The translations under genes were made by a program, and so were the position numbers. A stretch of DNA of 64,000 bases, taken from contig NC_092236.1 in the NCBI RefSeq assembly GCF_036320965.1, positions 15,224,018 through 15,288,017 of the forward strand, read 5' to 3'. The notes beneath the pieces were generated by a model. The model searched no databases, was not told the DNA's origin, and was given only the letters and a program-made list of their open reading frames with translations. Positions 35,201 to 50,200 of the stretch are shown here, piece after piece (within the stretch, counting starts at the first letter, position 1; each line of letters starts with the position of its first letter). The stretch is from Panulirus ornatus (taxonomy: Eukaryota > Arthropoda > Malacostraca > Decapoda > Palinuridae).

Positions 35201-38200
35201 CATTTACCTCCCTAACATCCCCATCCATAAATAAATTAAACAACCATGGAGACATCATGCACCCCTGTCGCAAACTGACTTTCGCTGGGAACCACTCACT
35301 TTCCTCTCTTCCTACTCGTACACATGCCTTACATCCTCGATAAAAACTTTTCACTGCTTTAAGCAACGTACCTCCCACACCATATACTCTTAATACCTTT
35401 CACAAAGCATCTCTATCAACTCTTATCATATGCCTTCTCCAGATCCATAAATGCTACATACAAAGCCATTTGCTTTTCTAAGGATTTCTCACATACATTC
35501 TTCAAAGCAAACACCTGATCCACACATCCTCTACCACTTCTGAAACCACACTGATCTTCATCCACACTGCCTTCACCCTCTTGACCCTCTCAGTCAATAC
35601 ACTCCCATATAATTTCCCAGGAATACTCAACAAACTTATACCTCAGTAATTTGAACACTCACCTTTATCCCCTTTGCCTTTGTACAATGGCACTATGATA
35701 ATAATAATAATAATAACAATAATAATAATGATATTAGTTTTAGGGAAAATAAAAAGATGTTCTGGAAGGAGGTAAATAAAGTGCATAAGACAATAGAAAA
35801 TGGGAACATCAGTGAAGGGGGCAAATGGGGAGTTAATAACAAGTAGTGATGAAGTGAGAAGGTTTGTTGAATGCGTTTGCTGATAGAGTAGCAGATATAG
35901 GGTGTTTTGGTCGGGGTGGTGTGCGAAGTGAGATACTCAGGGAGAATGGTTCGACGAACAGAAAAGAGGTAGTGGAAGCTTTGTGGAAGATGAAAGCCGG
36001 CAGTATGGTGGGTTTAGATGGTATTGCAGTGGAATCTATAAAAAACAGGGGGTGACTGTGTTGTTGATTGGTTGGTAAGGATGTTCATTGTATGTATGGA
36101 TCATTATCAAGTGCCTGAGGATTGGCAGAATGCATGCATAGTGCCATTGTACAAAGGCAAAGGGGATAAAAGTGAGTGATCAAATTACAGAGGCATATGT
36201 TTGTTGAGTATTCCTGGGAGGGTATTGATTGAGAAGGTAAAGGCATGTACAGACCATCAGATTGGGGAAGAGCAGTGTGGTTTCAGAAGTGATGGAGGAT
36301 GTTTGGATCAGGTGTTTGCTTTGAAGAATGTATGTGAGAAATACTTAGAAAACAGAGGATTTGTATGTAGCATTTAAGGATCTTGAGAAGGCATATGATA
36401 GGGTGGATAGAGATGCTTTATGGAAGGTTTTAAGAGTATATGGTGTGGGAGGTTAGTTACTAGAAGTAGTGAAAAGTTTTTACCGAGGATGTAAGGCATG
36501 TGTACGGGTAGGAATAGTGAATATTGGTTTGTAGCAGGGGTGTGTGATGTCTCCATGGTTGTTTAATTTGTTTATGGATGGGGTTGTTAGGGAGGTGAAT
36601 GCAAGAATTTTGGAGAAAGGAGCAATTATGCAGTCTGTTGTGGATGAGAGGGCTTGGGAAGTGAGTCAGTTGTTGTTTGCTGATGATACAGTGCTGGTGG
36701 CTGATTCGGGTAAGAAACTACAGAAGTTGGTGACTGAGTTTGGTAAAGTGTGTGAAAGAAGAAAGTTAAGAGTAAATGTGAATAAGAGCAAGGTTATTTG
36801 GTTCAGTAGAGTTGAGGGACAAGTCAACTGGGAGGTAAGTTTGAATGGAGAAAAACTGGAGGAAGTGAAGTGTTTTAGATATCTGGGAGTGGACTTAGCA
36901 GTGGATAGAACCCTGGAAGCAAAAGTGAGTCACAGGGTAGGGGAGGGGGCAAAGGTTCTGGGAGTGTTGAAGAATGTGTGGAAGGCGAGAACGTTATCTC
37001 GGAGAGCAAAAATGGGTATGTTTGAAGGAATAGTGGTTCCAACAATGATATATGGTTGTGAGGAATGGGCCATAGATAGAGTTGTGCGGAGGAGGGTGGA
37101 TGTGTTGGATAAGAAATATTTGAGGACAATATGTGGTGTGAGGTGGTTTGATCGAGTAAGTAATGAAAGGATAAGAGAGATGTGTGGTAATAAAAAGAGT
37201 GTGGTTGAGAGAGCAGAGGAGGGTGTGTTGAAATGGTTTGGACACATGGAGAGAATGAGTGAGGAAAGATTGACAAAGAGATATATGTGTAAGAGGTGGA
37301 GGAAACAAGGAGAACCAGGAGACCAAATTGGAGGTGGAAGGATGGAGTGAAAAAGATTTTGAGCGATTGGGGCCTGAACATACAGGAGGGTGAAAGGTGT
37401 GCAAGGAATAGAGGGAATAGGAACGATATGGTATACCAGGGTCGAGGTGCTGTCAATGGATTGAACCAGGACATGTGAAGTGTCTGGAGTAAACCATGGA
37501 AAGGTATGTGGGGCCTGGATGTGGAAAGAGAGCTGTGGTCTTGGTGCATTACACATGACAGCTAGAGACTGAGTGTGAACAAATGTGGCCTTTCTTGTCT
37601 GCTCCTGGCGCTGCCTCGCTGGAGGAGGGGATTGGATGCTATTTTGTGTGTGGCTGGGTGGCTACAGAAATGGATGAAGGCAGCAAGTATGAATACATAT
37701 ATACATGTGTATATATGTATATGTCTGTAGATATATATCTATGTATACGTTGAAATGTATATGCATGTATGTCTGCGTGTGTGGCTGTTTATGTATTCAT
37801 GTGTATGTGGGTGGGTTGGGCCATTCCTCGTATGTTTCCTTGCGCTACCTCGCTGACGTGGGAGACGGCAGTTAAGTATAATAAATATAAGTAGTAATAG
37901 GGGATAGGGGGCAGTCAAGTATAATAGATATAAATAGTGATAGGGGATTGGGGAGAAAGAAAAGTTCTCACGCATTCCCCACATGGCGTAGAAGGCGACT
38001 AAAGGAAATGGGAGCGGGGGTATACAAACCCTCCCTTACTTGTATTTTAACTTTCTAAAAGGGGAAACAGGAGTCACAGAGGGAATGCTCATCCTCCTCG
38101 AAGGCTCAGATTGGGATGTCTAGATGTGTGTGTGTGTAACCAAGATGAGAAAAAAGGAGAGATAGGTAGTGTGTTTGAGGAAAGGAACCTGGGTGCTTTG

Positions 38201-41200
38201 GCTCTGAGTGAAATGAAGCTCAAGGGTAAAAGGGAAGAGTGGTTTGGGAATGTTTTGGGAGTAAAGTCAGGGGTTGGTGAGAGGACAAGAGCAAAGGAAG
38301 GAGTAGCAATACTCATGAAACAGTTGTGGGAGTATGTGATAGAGTGTAAGAAAGTAAACTCTAGATTGATATGGGTAAAACTGAAAGTGGATGGAGAGAC
38401 ATGTGTAATTATTGGTGCCTATGCACCTTGGCATGAGAAAAAATCACGAGAAGCAAGTGTTTTGGGAGCAGCTGAGTGAGTGTGTTAGTAATTTTGATGC
38501 ACGAGACCGGGTTATAGTGATTGGTGATTTAAATGCAAAGTTGAGCAATGTGGCAGTTGAGGGAATAATTGGTGTACTTAGGGTATTCAGTGTTGTAAAT
38601 GGAAATGGTGAAGAGCTTGTAGATTTGTGTGCTGAAAAAGTACTGGTGATTGGGAATACCTGGTTTAAAAAGAGATATATACATAAGAGTACGTATGTAA
38701 GTAGGAGAGATGGCCAGAGAGCGTTATTAGATTACGTGTTAATTGATAAGCGCGTGAAAGACAGACTTTTGGATGTTAATGTGCTGAGAGGTGCAACTGG
38801 GGGGATGTCTGATCATTCTCTTGTAGAAGCGAAGGTGAAGATTTGTAGAGGTTTTTCAGAAAAGAAGAGAAAATGTTGGGGTGAAGAGAAAGTGAGCTTA
38901 AAAGGAGACTTGTGTGAGGAAGTACCAAGAGAGACTAATTGCAGAATGGAAAAAAGTGAGAGCAAAGGACGTAGGGGGAGTGGGAGAGGATTGTGATGTA
39001 TTTAGGGAAGTAGTGATGGCTTGCACAAAAGATGCTTGTGGCATGAGAAGCATGGAAGGTGGACAGATTAGAAAGGGTAGTGAGTGGTGGGATGAAGTAA
39101 GATTATTAGTGAAAGAGAAGAGAGAGGCATGTGGACGATTTTTGCTGGGAAATAGTGAAAATGACTGAGAGAGGCAAGAAGTCAAGAGAAAGATGCAAGA
39201 GGTGAAAAAGAGGGCAAATGAGAGTTGGGGTGAGAGAGTATCATTAAATTTTAGGGAGAATAAAAAGATGTTTTGGAAGGAGGTAAATTAAGTGCGTAAG
39301 ACAAGAGATCAAATGGGAACATTGGTGAAGGGGGCTAATGGGGAGGTAATAACAAGTTGTGGTGATGTGAGAAGGAGATGGAGTGAGTATTTTGAAGGTT
39401 TGTTGAATGTGTTAGATGATAGAGTGGCAGATATAGGGTGTTTTGGTCGAGGTGGTGTGCGAAGTGAGAGGGTCGGGAAGAATGGTTTGGTAAACAGAGA
39501 AGAGGTAGTGAAAGCATTGCGGAAGATGAAGCCTTGTAAGGCAGCGGGTTTGGATGGTATTGCAGTGGAATTTATTAAAAAAGGGGGTGACTGTGTTGTT
39601 GACTGGTTAGTGAGGATATTCAGTGTATGTATGGCTCATGGTGAAGTGCCTGAGGATTGGCAGAATGCATGCATAATGCCATTGTACAAAGGCACAGGGG
39701 ATAAAGGTGATTGTTCAAGTTACAGAGGTATAAGTTTGTTGAGTATTCCTGTGAAATTGTATGGGAGGGTAGTGATTGAGAGGGTGAAGGCATGTACAGA
39801 GCATCAGATTGGAGAAGAGCAGTGTGGTTTCAGAAGTGGTAGAGGATGTGTGGATCAGGTGTTTGCTTTGAAGAATGTTTGTGAGAAATACTTAAAAAAA
39901 CATTGGATTTGTGTTTAGCATTTATGGATCTGGAGAAGGCATATGACAGAGTTAATAGAGATGCTCTGTGGAAGGTATTAAGAGTATATGGTATGGGAGG
40001 CAAGTTGCTAGAAGCAGTGAAAAGTTTTAATCAAGGATGTAAAGCATGTGTACAAGTAGGAAGAGAGGAAAGTGATTGGTTCCCAGTGAATGTCGGCTTA
40101 CGGTAGGGGTGCATGATGTCTCCGTGGTTGTTTAATTTGTTTACGGATGTGGTTGTTAGGGAGGTGAATGCAAGAGTTTTGGAAAAAGGGGCAAGTATGC
40201 AGTCTGTTGGGGATGAGAGGGCTTGGGAAGTGAGTCAGTTGTTGTTTGCTGATGATACAGTGTTGGTGGCTGATTCAGGTGAGAAACTGCAGAAGCTGGT
40301 GACTGAGTTTGGTAGAGTGTGTGAAAGAAGAAAGCTGAGAGTAAATGTGAATAAGAGCAAGGTTATTAGGTACAGTAGGGTTGAGGGACAAGTCAATAGG
40401 AAGGTAAAATTGAATGTAGAAAAACTGGAGGAAGTGGTGTTTTAGATATCTGGGAGTGGATTTGGCAGTGGATGGAACCATTGAAGCAGAAGTGAGTCTC
40501 AGGGTGGGGGAGGGGGCGAAGGGTCTCAGAGCATTGGAAAATGTGTGGAAGGTGAGAACACTATCTCGGAAAGGAAAAATGGGTATGTTTGAAGGAATAT
40601 TGGTTCCAACTATGTTATATGGTTGCGAGGCATGGGCTGTAGATAGGGTTGTTCGGGTGGATGTGTTGGAAATGAGATGTTTGAGGACAGTATGTGGTGT
40701 GAGGTGGTTTGATCAAGTAAGTGATGAAAGGGTAAGAGAGATGTGTGGTAATAAAAAGAGTGTGGTTGAGAGAGCAGAAGAGGGAGTGTTGAAATGGTTT
40801 GGTCACATGGAGAGAATGAGTGAGGAAAGATTGACAAGTAGGATGTATGTCAGAGGTGGAGGGAACAAGGAGAAGTGGGAGACCAAATTGGAGGTGGAAG
40901 GATGGAGTTAAAAAGATCTTGAGTGATTGGGGCCTGAACATGCAGGAGGGTGAAAGGTGTGCAAGGAATAGAGTGAATTGGAACAATGCTCCCAAAGCCT
41001 GTGCCCCCTCCCCCACCCTGCGAATCACTTCTGCTTCCATGGCTCCATCCGCTGCTAGGCCCACTCCCAGATATCTAAAACTCTTCACTTCCTCCAGTTT
41101 TTCTCCACTCAAACTTACCTCCCAATCAGTTTGTCCCTCAACCCTACTGAACTTAATAACCTTACTCTTATTCACATTTGCTCTCAACTTTCTTCTTTCA

Positions 41201-44200
41201 CACACTTTACCAAACTTAGTCACCAACTTCTGTAGTTTCTCACCCGAATCAGCCACCAGCACTGTATCATCAGAGAACAATAGCTGACTCACTTCCCAAG
41301 CCCTCTCATCCATAACAGACTTCATACTTGCTCCTCTCTCCTAAACTCTTGCGTTCACCTCCATAACCACCACATCCATAAACAAATTAAACAACCATAG
41401 AGACATCATGCACCCATGCCACAAACCAACATTCACTGGGAACCAATCTCTTTCCTTTCTTCCTACTTGTACATATGGCTTACATCCTTGGTAGAAACTC
41501 TTCACAGCTTCTAGCAACTTAACTCCCACAGCATATACTTTTAAAACCTTCCACAAAGCATCTCTATCCACCCTATCATATGCCTTCTCCAGATCCATAA
41601 ATACTGCATACAAATCCATCTATTTTTCTAAGTATTTCTCACACACATTCTTCAAATCAAACACCTGATCCACACATCCTCTACCACTTCTAAAACAACA
41701 CTGCTCTTCTTCAATCTGATGCTCTGTACATGCCTTTACCCTCAATCATATAATTTCCCAAGAATATTCAAGAAACTTATGCCTCTGTAATTTGAACTCT
41801 CACGTTTATCCCCTTTGCCTTTATACAATGGCAATGTATGCATTCCACCAATCCTCATGCACTTCACCATGATACATACATACATTGAGTATCCTTACCA
41901 ACCAGTCAACAACACTGTCATGGTAACCATATTTTCTTGTATTTCAAAAAGATGTTTGTGATTTACTTTATCGAACTTATTCAGAATTTTGAACACTTGG
42001 ATTAAGTTGCCACAAAGTCTACATTTTTTAAAGGAGAAGAGATCTAATTGTTTTAGCCTCTCTCCTTATGCCAGATTTCTGGGATCAGTTTTTTTGTGCA
42101 TCTTTGTACCTGCTCTAAATTTTCTTTTATCTTTTTATAGTTTGGGGAATTGTGTGAAAATTGTTTCTGGTGTCTTGTAGTCTATGTTCATGGCTATGAA
42201 ACCTAATATTTGGTTGCCTTTTTACTAGTTTAGTATATTTCAGATTGTTGCTAATGACATCTCAAGGTCCTTTTCTTCATTTACTTTAGTTAGAGAGTTT
42301 CGGAATAGTTTGTAGTCGTAACATATATTGTAGTTTCCAAAGAGCATACTTTACACTTGTCTACATTAAACTTCACTTGCCATCTGCCTGACCACTTTGA
42401 CCTTTAAAAATCTTTATTTATTTATTTTATTTATATTGCTTTGTCACTGTCTCCCGCGTTAGTGAGGTAGCGCAAGGAAACAGACAAAAGAATGGCCTAA
42501 CCCACCCACATACACATGTATATACATACACGTCCACACACGCAAATATACATACCTATACATCTCAATGTATACCTATATATACACACACAGACATATA
42601 CATATATACACATGTACATAATTCATACTGTCTGGCTTTATTCATTCCCATCGCCACCTCGCCACACATGGAATAACAACCCCCTCCCCCTCATGTGTGT
42701 GACGTAGCGCTAGGAAAAGTCAACAAAGGCCCCATTCGTTCACACTCAGTCTCTAGCTGTCATGTAATAATGCACCGAAACCACAGCTCCCTTTCCACAT
42801 CCAGGCCCCACAGAACTTTCCATGGTTTACCCCTGACACTTCACATGCCCTGGTTCAATCCATTGACAGCACATCGACCCCAGTATACCACATCGTTCCA
42901 ATTCACTCTATTCCTTGCACGCCTTTCACCCTCCTGCATGTTCAGGCCCTGATCACTCAAAATCTTTTTCATTCCATCTTTCCAACTCCAATTTGGTCTC
43001 CCACTTCTCCTCGTTCCCTCCACCTCTGACACATATATCCTCTTTGTCAATCTTTCCTCACTCATTCTCTCCATGTGACCAAACCATTTCAAAACACCCT
43101 CTTCTGCTCTCTCAACCACACATCTCTCTTACCCTTTCATTACTTACTCGATCAAACCACCTCACACCACATATTGTCCTCAAACATCTCATTTCCAGCA
43201 CATCCATCCTCCTGCGCACAACTCTATCCATAGCCCATGCCTCGCAGCCATACAACATTGTTGGAACCACTATTCCTTCAAACATACCCATTTTTGCTTT
43301 CTGAGACAATGTTCTCGACTTCCACACATTCTTCAAGATTCCCAGAATTTTCGCCCCCTCCCGCACCCTATGATTCACTTCCGCTTCCATGGTTCCATCC
43401 GCTGCCAAATCCACTCCCAGATATCTAAAACACTTCACTTCCTCCAGTTTTTCTCCATTCAAACTTACCTCCCAATTGACTTGACCCTCAACCTTACTGT
43501 ACCTAATAACCTTGCTCCTATTCACATTTACTCTCAACTTTCTTCTTTCACACACTTTACCAAACTCAGTCACCAGCTTTTGCAGTTTCTCACATGAACC
43601 AGCCACCAGCGCTGTATCATCAGTGAACAACAACTGACTCACTTCCCAAGCTCTCTCATCCACAACAGACTGCAAACTTGCCCCTCTTTCCAAAACTCTT
43701 GCATTCACCTCCCTAACAATCCCATCTATAAACAAATTAAACAACCATGGAGACATCACACACCCCTACTGCAAACATACATTCACCGAGAACCAATCAC
43801 TTTCCTCTCTTCCTACACGTACACATGCCTTACATCCTCGATAAAAACTTTTCACTGCTTCTAACAACTTGCCTCCCACACCATATATTCTTAATACCTT
43901 ACACAGAGCATCTCTATCAACTCTATTATATGCCTTCTCCAGATCCATAAATGCTACATACAAATCCATTTGCTTTTCTAAGTATTTCTCACATACATTC
44001 TTCAAAGCAAACACCTGATCCACACATCCTCTACCACTTCTGAAACCACACTGCTCTTCCCCAATCTGATGCTCTGTACATGCCTTCACCCTCTCAATCA
44101 ATACCCTCCCATATAATTTACCAGGAATAATCAACAAACTTATACCTCTGTAATTTGAGCACTCACTCTTATCCCCTTTGCCTTTGTACAATGGCACTAT

Positions 44201-47200
44201 GCAAGCATTCCGCCAATCCTCAGGCACCTCACCATGAATCTTACATACATTGAATAACCTTACCAACCAGTCAACAATACAGTCACCCCCTTTTTTAATA
44301 AATTCCACTGCAATACCATCCAAACCTGCTGCCTTGCCGGCTTTCATCTTCCGCAATGCTTTTACTATCTCTTCTCTGTTTACCAAATCATTTTCCCTAA
44401 CCCTCTCACTTTGCACACCACCTCGACCAAAACACCCTATATCTGCCACTCTATCGTCAAACACATTCAACAAACCTTCAAAATACTCACTCCATCTTCT
44501 CACATCACCACTACTTGTTATCACCTCCCCATTAGCCTCCTTCACTGAAGTTCCCATTTGTTCCCTTGTCTTACGCACTTTGTTTACCTCCTTCCAAAAC
44601 ATCTTTTTATTCTCACTAAAATTTAATGATACTCTCTCACCCCATCTCTCATTTGCCCTCTTTTTCACCTCTTGCACCTTTCTCTTGACCTCCTGCCTCT
44701 TTCTTTAATACATCTCCCACTCATTTGCATTATTTCCCTGCAAAAATCTTGGAGCCACATTATCTTGGTCATTGGATTCGTTAGGATTTAATTGGTCTAG
44801 GTATTTAAGCACATTGGGGCTCTTTATTTCTCTAACCTTCAACTCTTCTTCATTAGATCCTTGGATCATTTTCACTGATGGCAGTAGTTGAGATGTTTCT
44901 TCAGTTGTGAATATGGAGTCAGTAGTTAGTGTGTCGTTCATTTCGTAATGGTCCAATTTCTTCTTTTAGTCTCCCTTTGTCTTATATATTTGAAGAATTC
45001 CTTAGGATTATTCTGAACTTTCAAGGAAATTCTTTTTTCTTCTTTGCATTTACTCTGTCTTTATGACCTTACATTCTCTTTGGATTTTGATTAATTCCTG
45101 GTGATTTTTATCAATTCCCATTGATTTGAATTTCTTATATATTTTCTTTTGGCCAATTAGTCCTTCTGTTCTCCTACTCATCCATGATGGTTTTGAAATA
45201 CTGCAAGTTATCTATGTAATTTGTGGAGTATGTATATTTGCAATCTTGAGTAGTGTGTTCTGGGAATTATTCCACATTTCCTCTCTTGTGTGAATGTCAG
45301 AAAGTTTTGTCAAATTGGTACAGCGAATTTCATGTCTAATGTTTTCCAAATTTGCTCGCCTGTAATATGGGATCAGGAGTTTATTATCATTTATTTCATA
45401 ATCTAAATTTATCTCTAGTCTAAATGATGCTTACTTTTGTACATCTAGCCATTAAAAAATAGTACTGGCAGTAAGGTTTACCCCAGGGAACTGGGCATAT
45501 TTTGTCCCATCTGCCAGCCCACAAGGATAGGGCTAAAAACTCCATTCTCCAAAATTATTTCTCACGTGGTGAATGTACGCAGTTTATCCACGTTGCATAA
45601 ATTAGGATGAAAATGGGATGCTTTCTAGATATTCAGTAGTATGACCACTGCAGTAATCTCTAAAATTCTTCCTTACCAGTATTCAGAAACTTTTGTTTCC
45701 CAAACAGGCAATCATCGCTGTCTTATGATTCTTACAAAGTCTGAGATAGAATATTTTTCAGTTTTAGATTTCACTTTCCTTTGTTTGCTTTCAGTAAGAT
45801 AATGCTGTAAATCCAAGAAATTTATAGAATGAAAAAGGTTTTTCGGTTTATCCCAATATCTTCTAAAGATAGGTGGGAGAAAAGTAAAGAGCTTTATAAA
45901 GGGGTTTCCTCAAAGAGAATAAGACTGTATAGTTTATTACAACCCAGAGTGAAGCTAAGAAAGTTCTGGCAGTCATGATTTTGGAGTGTGGTTATTGAAG
46001 AGGTCATTACTAATCCTCATTGCCTTGGCTTGCCCATGTCCTGTCTGTGAAACAAATACTTGTTTTACTCTTTAAATCTGGTGGATCTAATGCATCTAAA
46101 GCAATAAATTAATATTAAACATCTTTCACAGCCTCACCCTGTATGACCTGTCCATTAACATCACCTACGAGTGGGACTCATACTCAATTTTCTCTGGTTA
46201 CTGTGCTTCAGACAACAGTACCAAATTTGATCTTGACCTCCGCCGTATGCAGGTAAGAATGATAAAAATGTAGTGACACACACACACACAAAGTATACTT
46301 TCTTAGCCTAACTGCTTTCCATATCTGATTAAAGTGACTTATCCCATTTTTTATCATAGCTGTTAACCTTACCTTACTGTCATATTTCCAAATTAATTAA
46401 AAAATTTGAACCTTAGTAAATATAATGTCAGTATCATTACTGGTAAACTTTGTAGTCTCATCCAAGGCACAAAATTGTGATCACTATGAGAATTTTTTCA
46501 GAGACAAACCTTTCACAGTCTTACCATTATTATGGTTTATCTTCAAGGATTTAAACACTTGGCCCAAATAACCGAACCACTATGATTTTCAATGGAATAT
46601 TTATTTATTTATTTTGCTTTGTCGCTGTCTCCCACATTAGCGAGGTAGCGCAAGGAAACAGACAAAAGAATGGCCCAACCCACCCACATATACATGTATA
46701 TACATACACGTTCACACATGCAAATATACATACCTATACATCTCAACGTATACATATATATACACACAGACATAAACATATATACACATGTACATAATTA
46801 ATACTGTCTGCCTTTATTCATTGCCATCGCCACCCCGCCACACATGAAATAACAACAGTCTCTATCTGTCATATATAATGCACCGAAACCACAGCTCCCT
46901 TTCCACATCCAGGCCCCACAGAACTTTCCATGGTTTACCCCAGATGCTTCACATGCCCTGGTTCAATCCATTGACAGCATGTCGACTCCAGTATACCACA
47001 TCGTTCCAATTCACTCTATTCCTTGCATGCCTTTCACTCTCCTGCATGTTCAGGCCCCAATCACTCAAAATCTTTTTAACTCCATCTTTCCACCTCCAAT
47101 TTGGTCTCCCACTTCTCCTCGTTCCCTCCACCTCTGACACATATATCCTCTTGGTCAATCTTTCCTCACTCATTCTCTCCATGTGACCAAACCATTTCAA

Positions 47201-50200
47201 AACACCATCTTCTGCTCTCTCAACCACACTCTTTTTATTACCACACATCTCTCTTACCCTATTATTACTAACTTGATCAAACCACCTCACACCACATATT
47301 GTCCTCATTTCCAGCACATCCACCCTCCTCCACACAACTCTATCTATAGCCCACGCCTTGCAACCATATATCATTGTTGGAACCACTATTCCTTCAAACA
47401 TACCCATTTTTGCTTTCCGAGATAATGTTCTCAACTTCCACACATTCTTCAACGCTCCCAGAACTGTTGCCCCCTCCCCCACCCTATGATTCACTTCCAC
47501 TTCCATGGTTCCATCCACTGCCAAATCCACTCCCAGATATCTAAAAACACTTCTCTTCCTCCAGTTTTTCTCCATTCAAACTTACCTCCCAATTGACTTG
47601 TCCCTCAACCCTACAATACTTAATAACCTTGCTCTTATTCACATTTACTCTCAGCTTTCTTCTTTCACACTCTTTACCAAACTCAGTCACCAGCTTCTGC
47701 AGTTTCTCACCCGAATCAGCCACCAGCGCTGTATCATCAGCGAACAACAACTGACACTTCCCAAGCTCTCTCATCCCAACAGACTGCATAATTGCTCCTC
47801 TCTCCAAAACTCTTGCATTCACCTCCCTAACAACCCCATCCATAAACAAATTAAACAACCATGGAGGCATCACACACCCCTGCCGCAAACCAATATTCAC
47901 TGAGAACCAATCACTTTCCTCTCTTCCTACACATACACATGCCGTACATCCTCGATAAAAACTTTTTACTGCTTCTAACAGTTTGCCCCCCACACCATAT
48001 ATTCTTTATACCTTCCACAGAGCACCTCTATCAACTATATCATATGCCTTCTCCAGATCCATAAATGTTACATACAAATCCATTTGCTTTTCTAAGTATT
48101 TCTCACATACATTGTTCAAAGCAAACACCTGATCCACACATCCTCTACCACTTCTGAAACCACACTGCTCTTCCCCAATCTGATGCTCTGTACTTGCCTT
48201 CACCCTCTCAATCAATACCCTCCCATATGATTTCCCAGTAGTACTCAACAAACTTATACCTCTGTAATTTGAGCACTCACTTTTATCCCCTTTGCCTTTG
48301 TACAATGGCACCATGCAAGCATTCCTCCAATCCTCAGGCACCTCACCATGAGTCATACATACATTAAATAACCTTACCAACCAGTCAACAATACAGTCAC
48401 CCCCTTTTTTAATAAATTCCACTGCAGTACCATTCAAACCCGCTGGCTTGCTGGCTTTCATCTTCTGCAAACCTTTTACTACCTCTTCTCTGTTTACCAA
48501 ATCATTCTCCCTAACCCTCTCACTTTGCACACCACCTCGACCAAAACACCGTATATCTGCCACTCTATCATCAAACACATTCAACAAACCTTCAAAATAC
48601 TCACTCCCTCTCCTTCTCACATCACCACTACTTGTTATCACCTCCCCATTAGCCCCCTTCACTGAAGTTCCCATGTCTTCCACACTTTATTTACCTCCTT
48701 CCAAAACATCTTTTTTATTCTTTCTAAAATTTAATGATACTCTCCCACCCCAACTCTCATTTGCCCTCTTTTTCACCTCTTGCACCTTTCTCTTGACCTC
48801 CTGCCTCTATCTTTTATACATCTCCCAGTCATTTGCATTATTTCCCTGCAAAAATCGTCCAAATGCCTCTCTCTTCTCTTTCACTAATAATCTTATTTCT
48901 TCATCCCTCCACTCACTACCCTTTCTAATCTGCCCACCTCCCACGCTTCCCATGCTACAAGCATCTTTTGCACAAGCCATCACTGCTTCCCTAAATACAT
49001 CCCATTCCTCCCCCTTTCCCCTTACGTCCTTTGTTCTCACCTTTTTCGATTCTGTACTCAGTCTCTCCTGGTACTTCCTCACACAAGTCTCCTTCCCAAG
49101 CTCACTTACTCTCACCACTCTCTTCACCCCAACATTCTTTCTTCTTTTCTGAAAACCTCTACAAATCTTCACCTTCGCTTCCACAAGATAATGATCAGAC
49201 ATCCCTCCAGTTGCACCTCTCAGCACATTAACATCCAAAAGTCTCTCTTTCGCGCGTCTATCCATTAACACGTAATCCAATAACACTCTCTGGCTATCTC
49301 TCCTACTTACATACATATACTTATGTATACCTCTTTTTAAACCAGGTATTCCCAGTCACTAGTCCTTTTTTAGCACATAAATCTACAAGCTCTTTTCCAT
49401 TTCCATTTACATGTACTCCAATTATTCCCTCAACTGCCACATTACTCACCTGTGCATTCAAATCACCCATCACTATAACCTGGTCTCGTGCATCAAAACT
49501 ACTAACACACTCACTCAGCTGCTCCCAAAACACTTGCCTCTCATGATCTTTCTTCTCATGCCCAGGTGCATATGCACCAATAATCACCCATCTCTCTCCA
49601 TCCACTTTCAGTTTTACCAGTATCAATCTAGAGTCTACTTTCTTACACTCTATCACATACTCCCACCACTCCTGTTTCAGGTAGTGTTACTCCTTCCCTT
49701 GCTCTTGTCCCCTCACTAACCCCTGACTTTACTCCCAAGACATTCCCAAACCACTCTTTCCCTTTACCCTTGAGCTTTGTTTCAATGGAAGTAAAATGGT
49801 AATATCTAATGGCATATCTACCATCGCTAAACGAAGTACCAAAAGATTGGAAACCTATTAATATTACCCCTATACACAGTAAGGGAAAGAGTACAAAATG
49901 TTCCACAGGTTGATATCTGGTAAGCCTGAGATCAGTATTAGGTAATTTACAGAAATGGTTATGTATATTAATATCACACTTCATAAGACTTATTGTGTAC
50001 CAGTGACAAAAAAGTAGCATGCTTCCCCTCCAAATGGCTGAACATATGTGGGATGCCACAAGGATCAGTCCTTAGCCCCATTCTGTTTATAATCTACATA
50101 AGTAACACAGTATAGTAAACAAGAATGTAAAATGCATGGAAATCTGCCATCCAAAGTAAGTGATAAGGATCTTAGAGTTTTATCATTAGGCTATCTGAAG

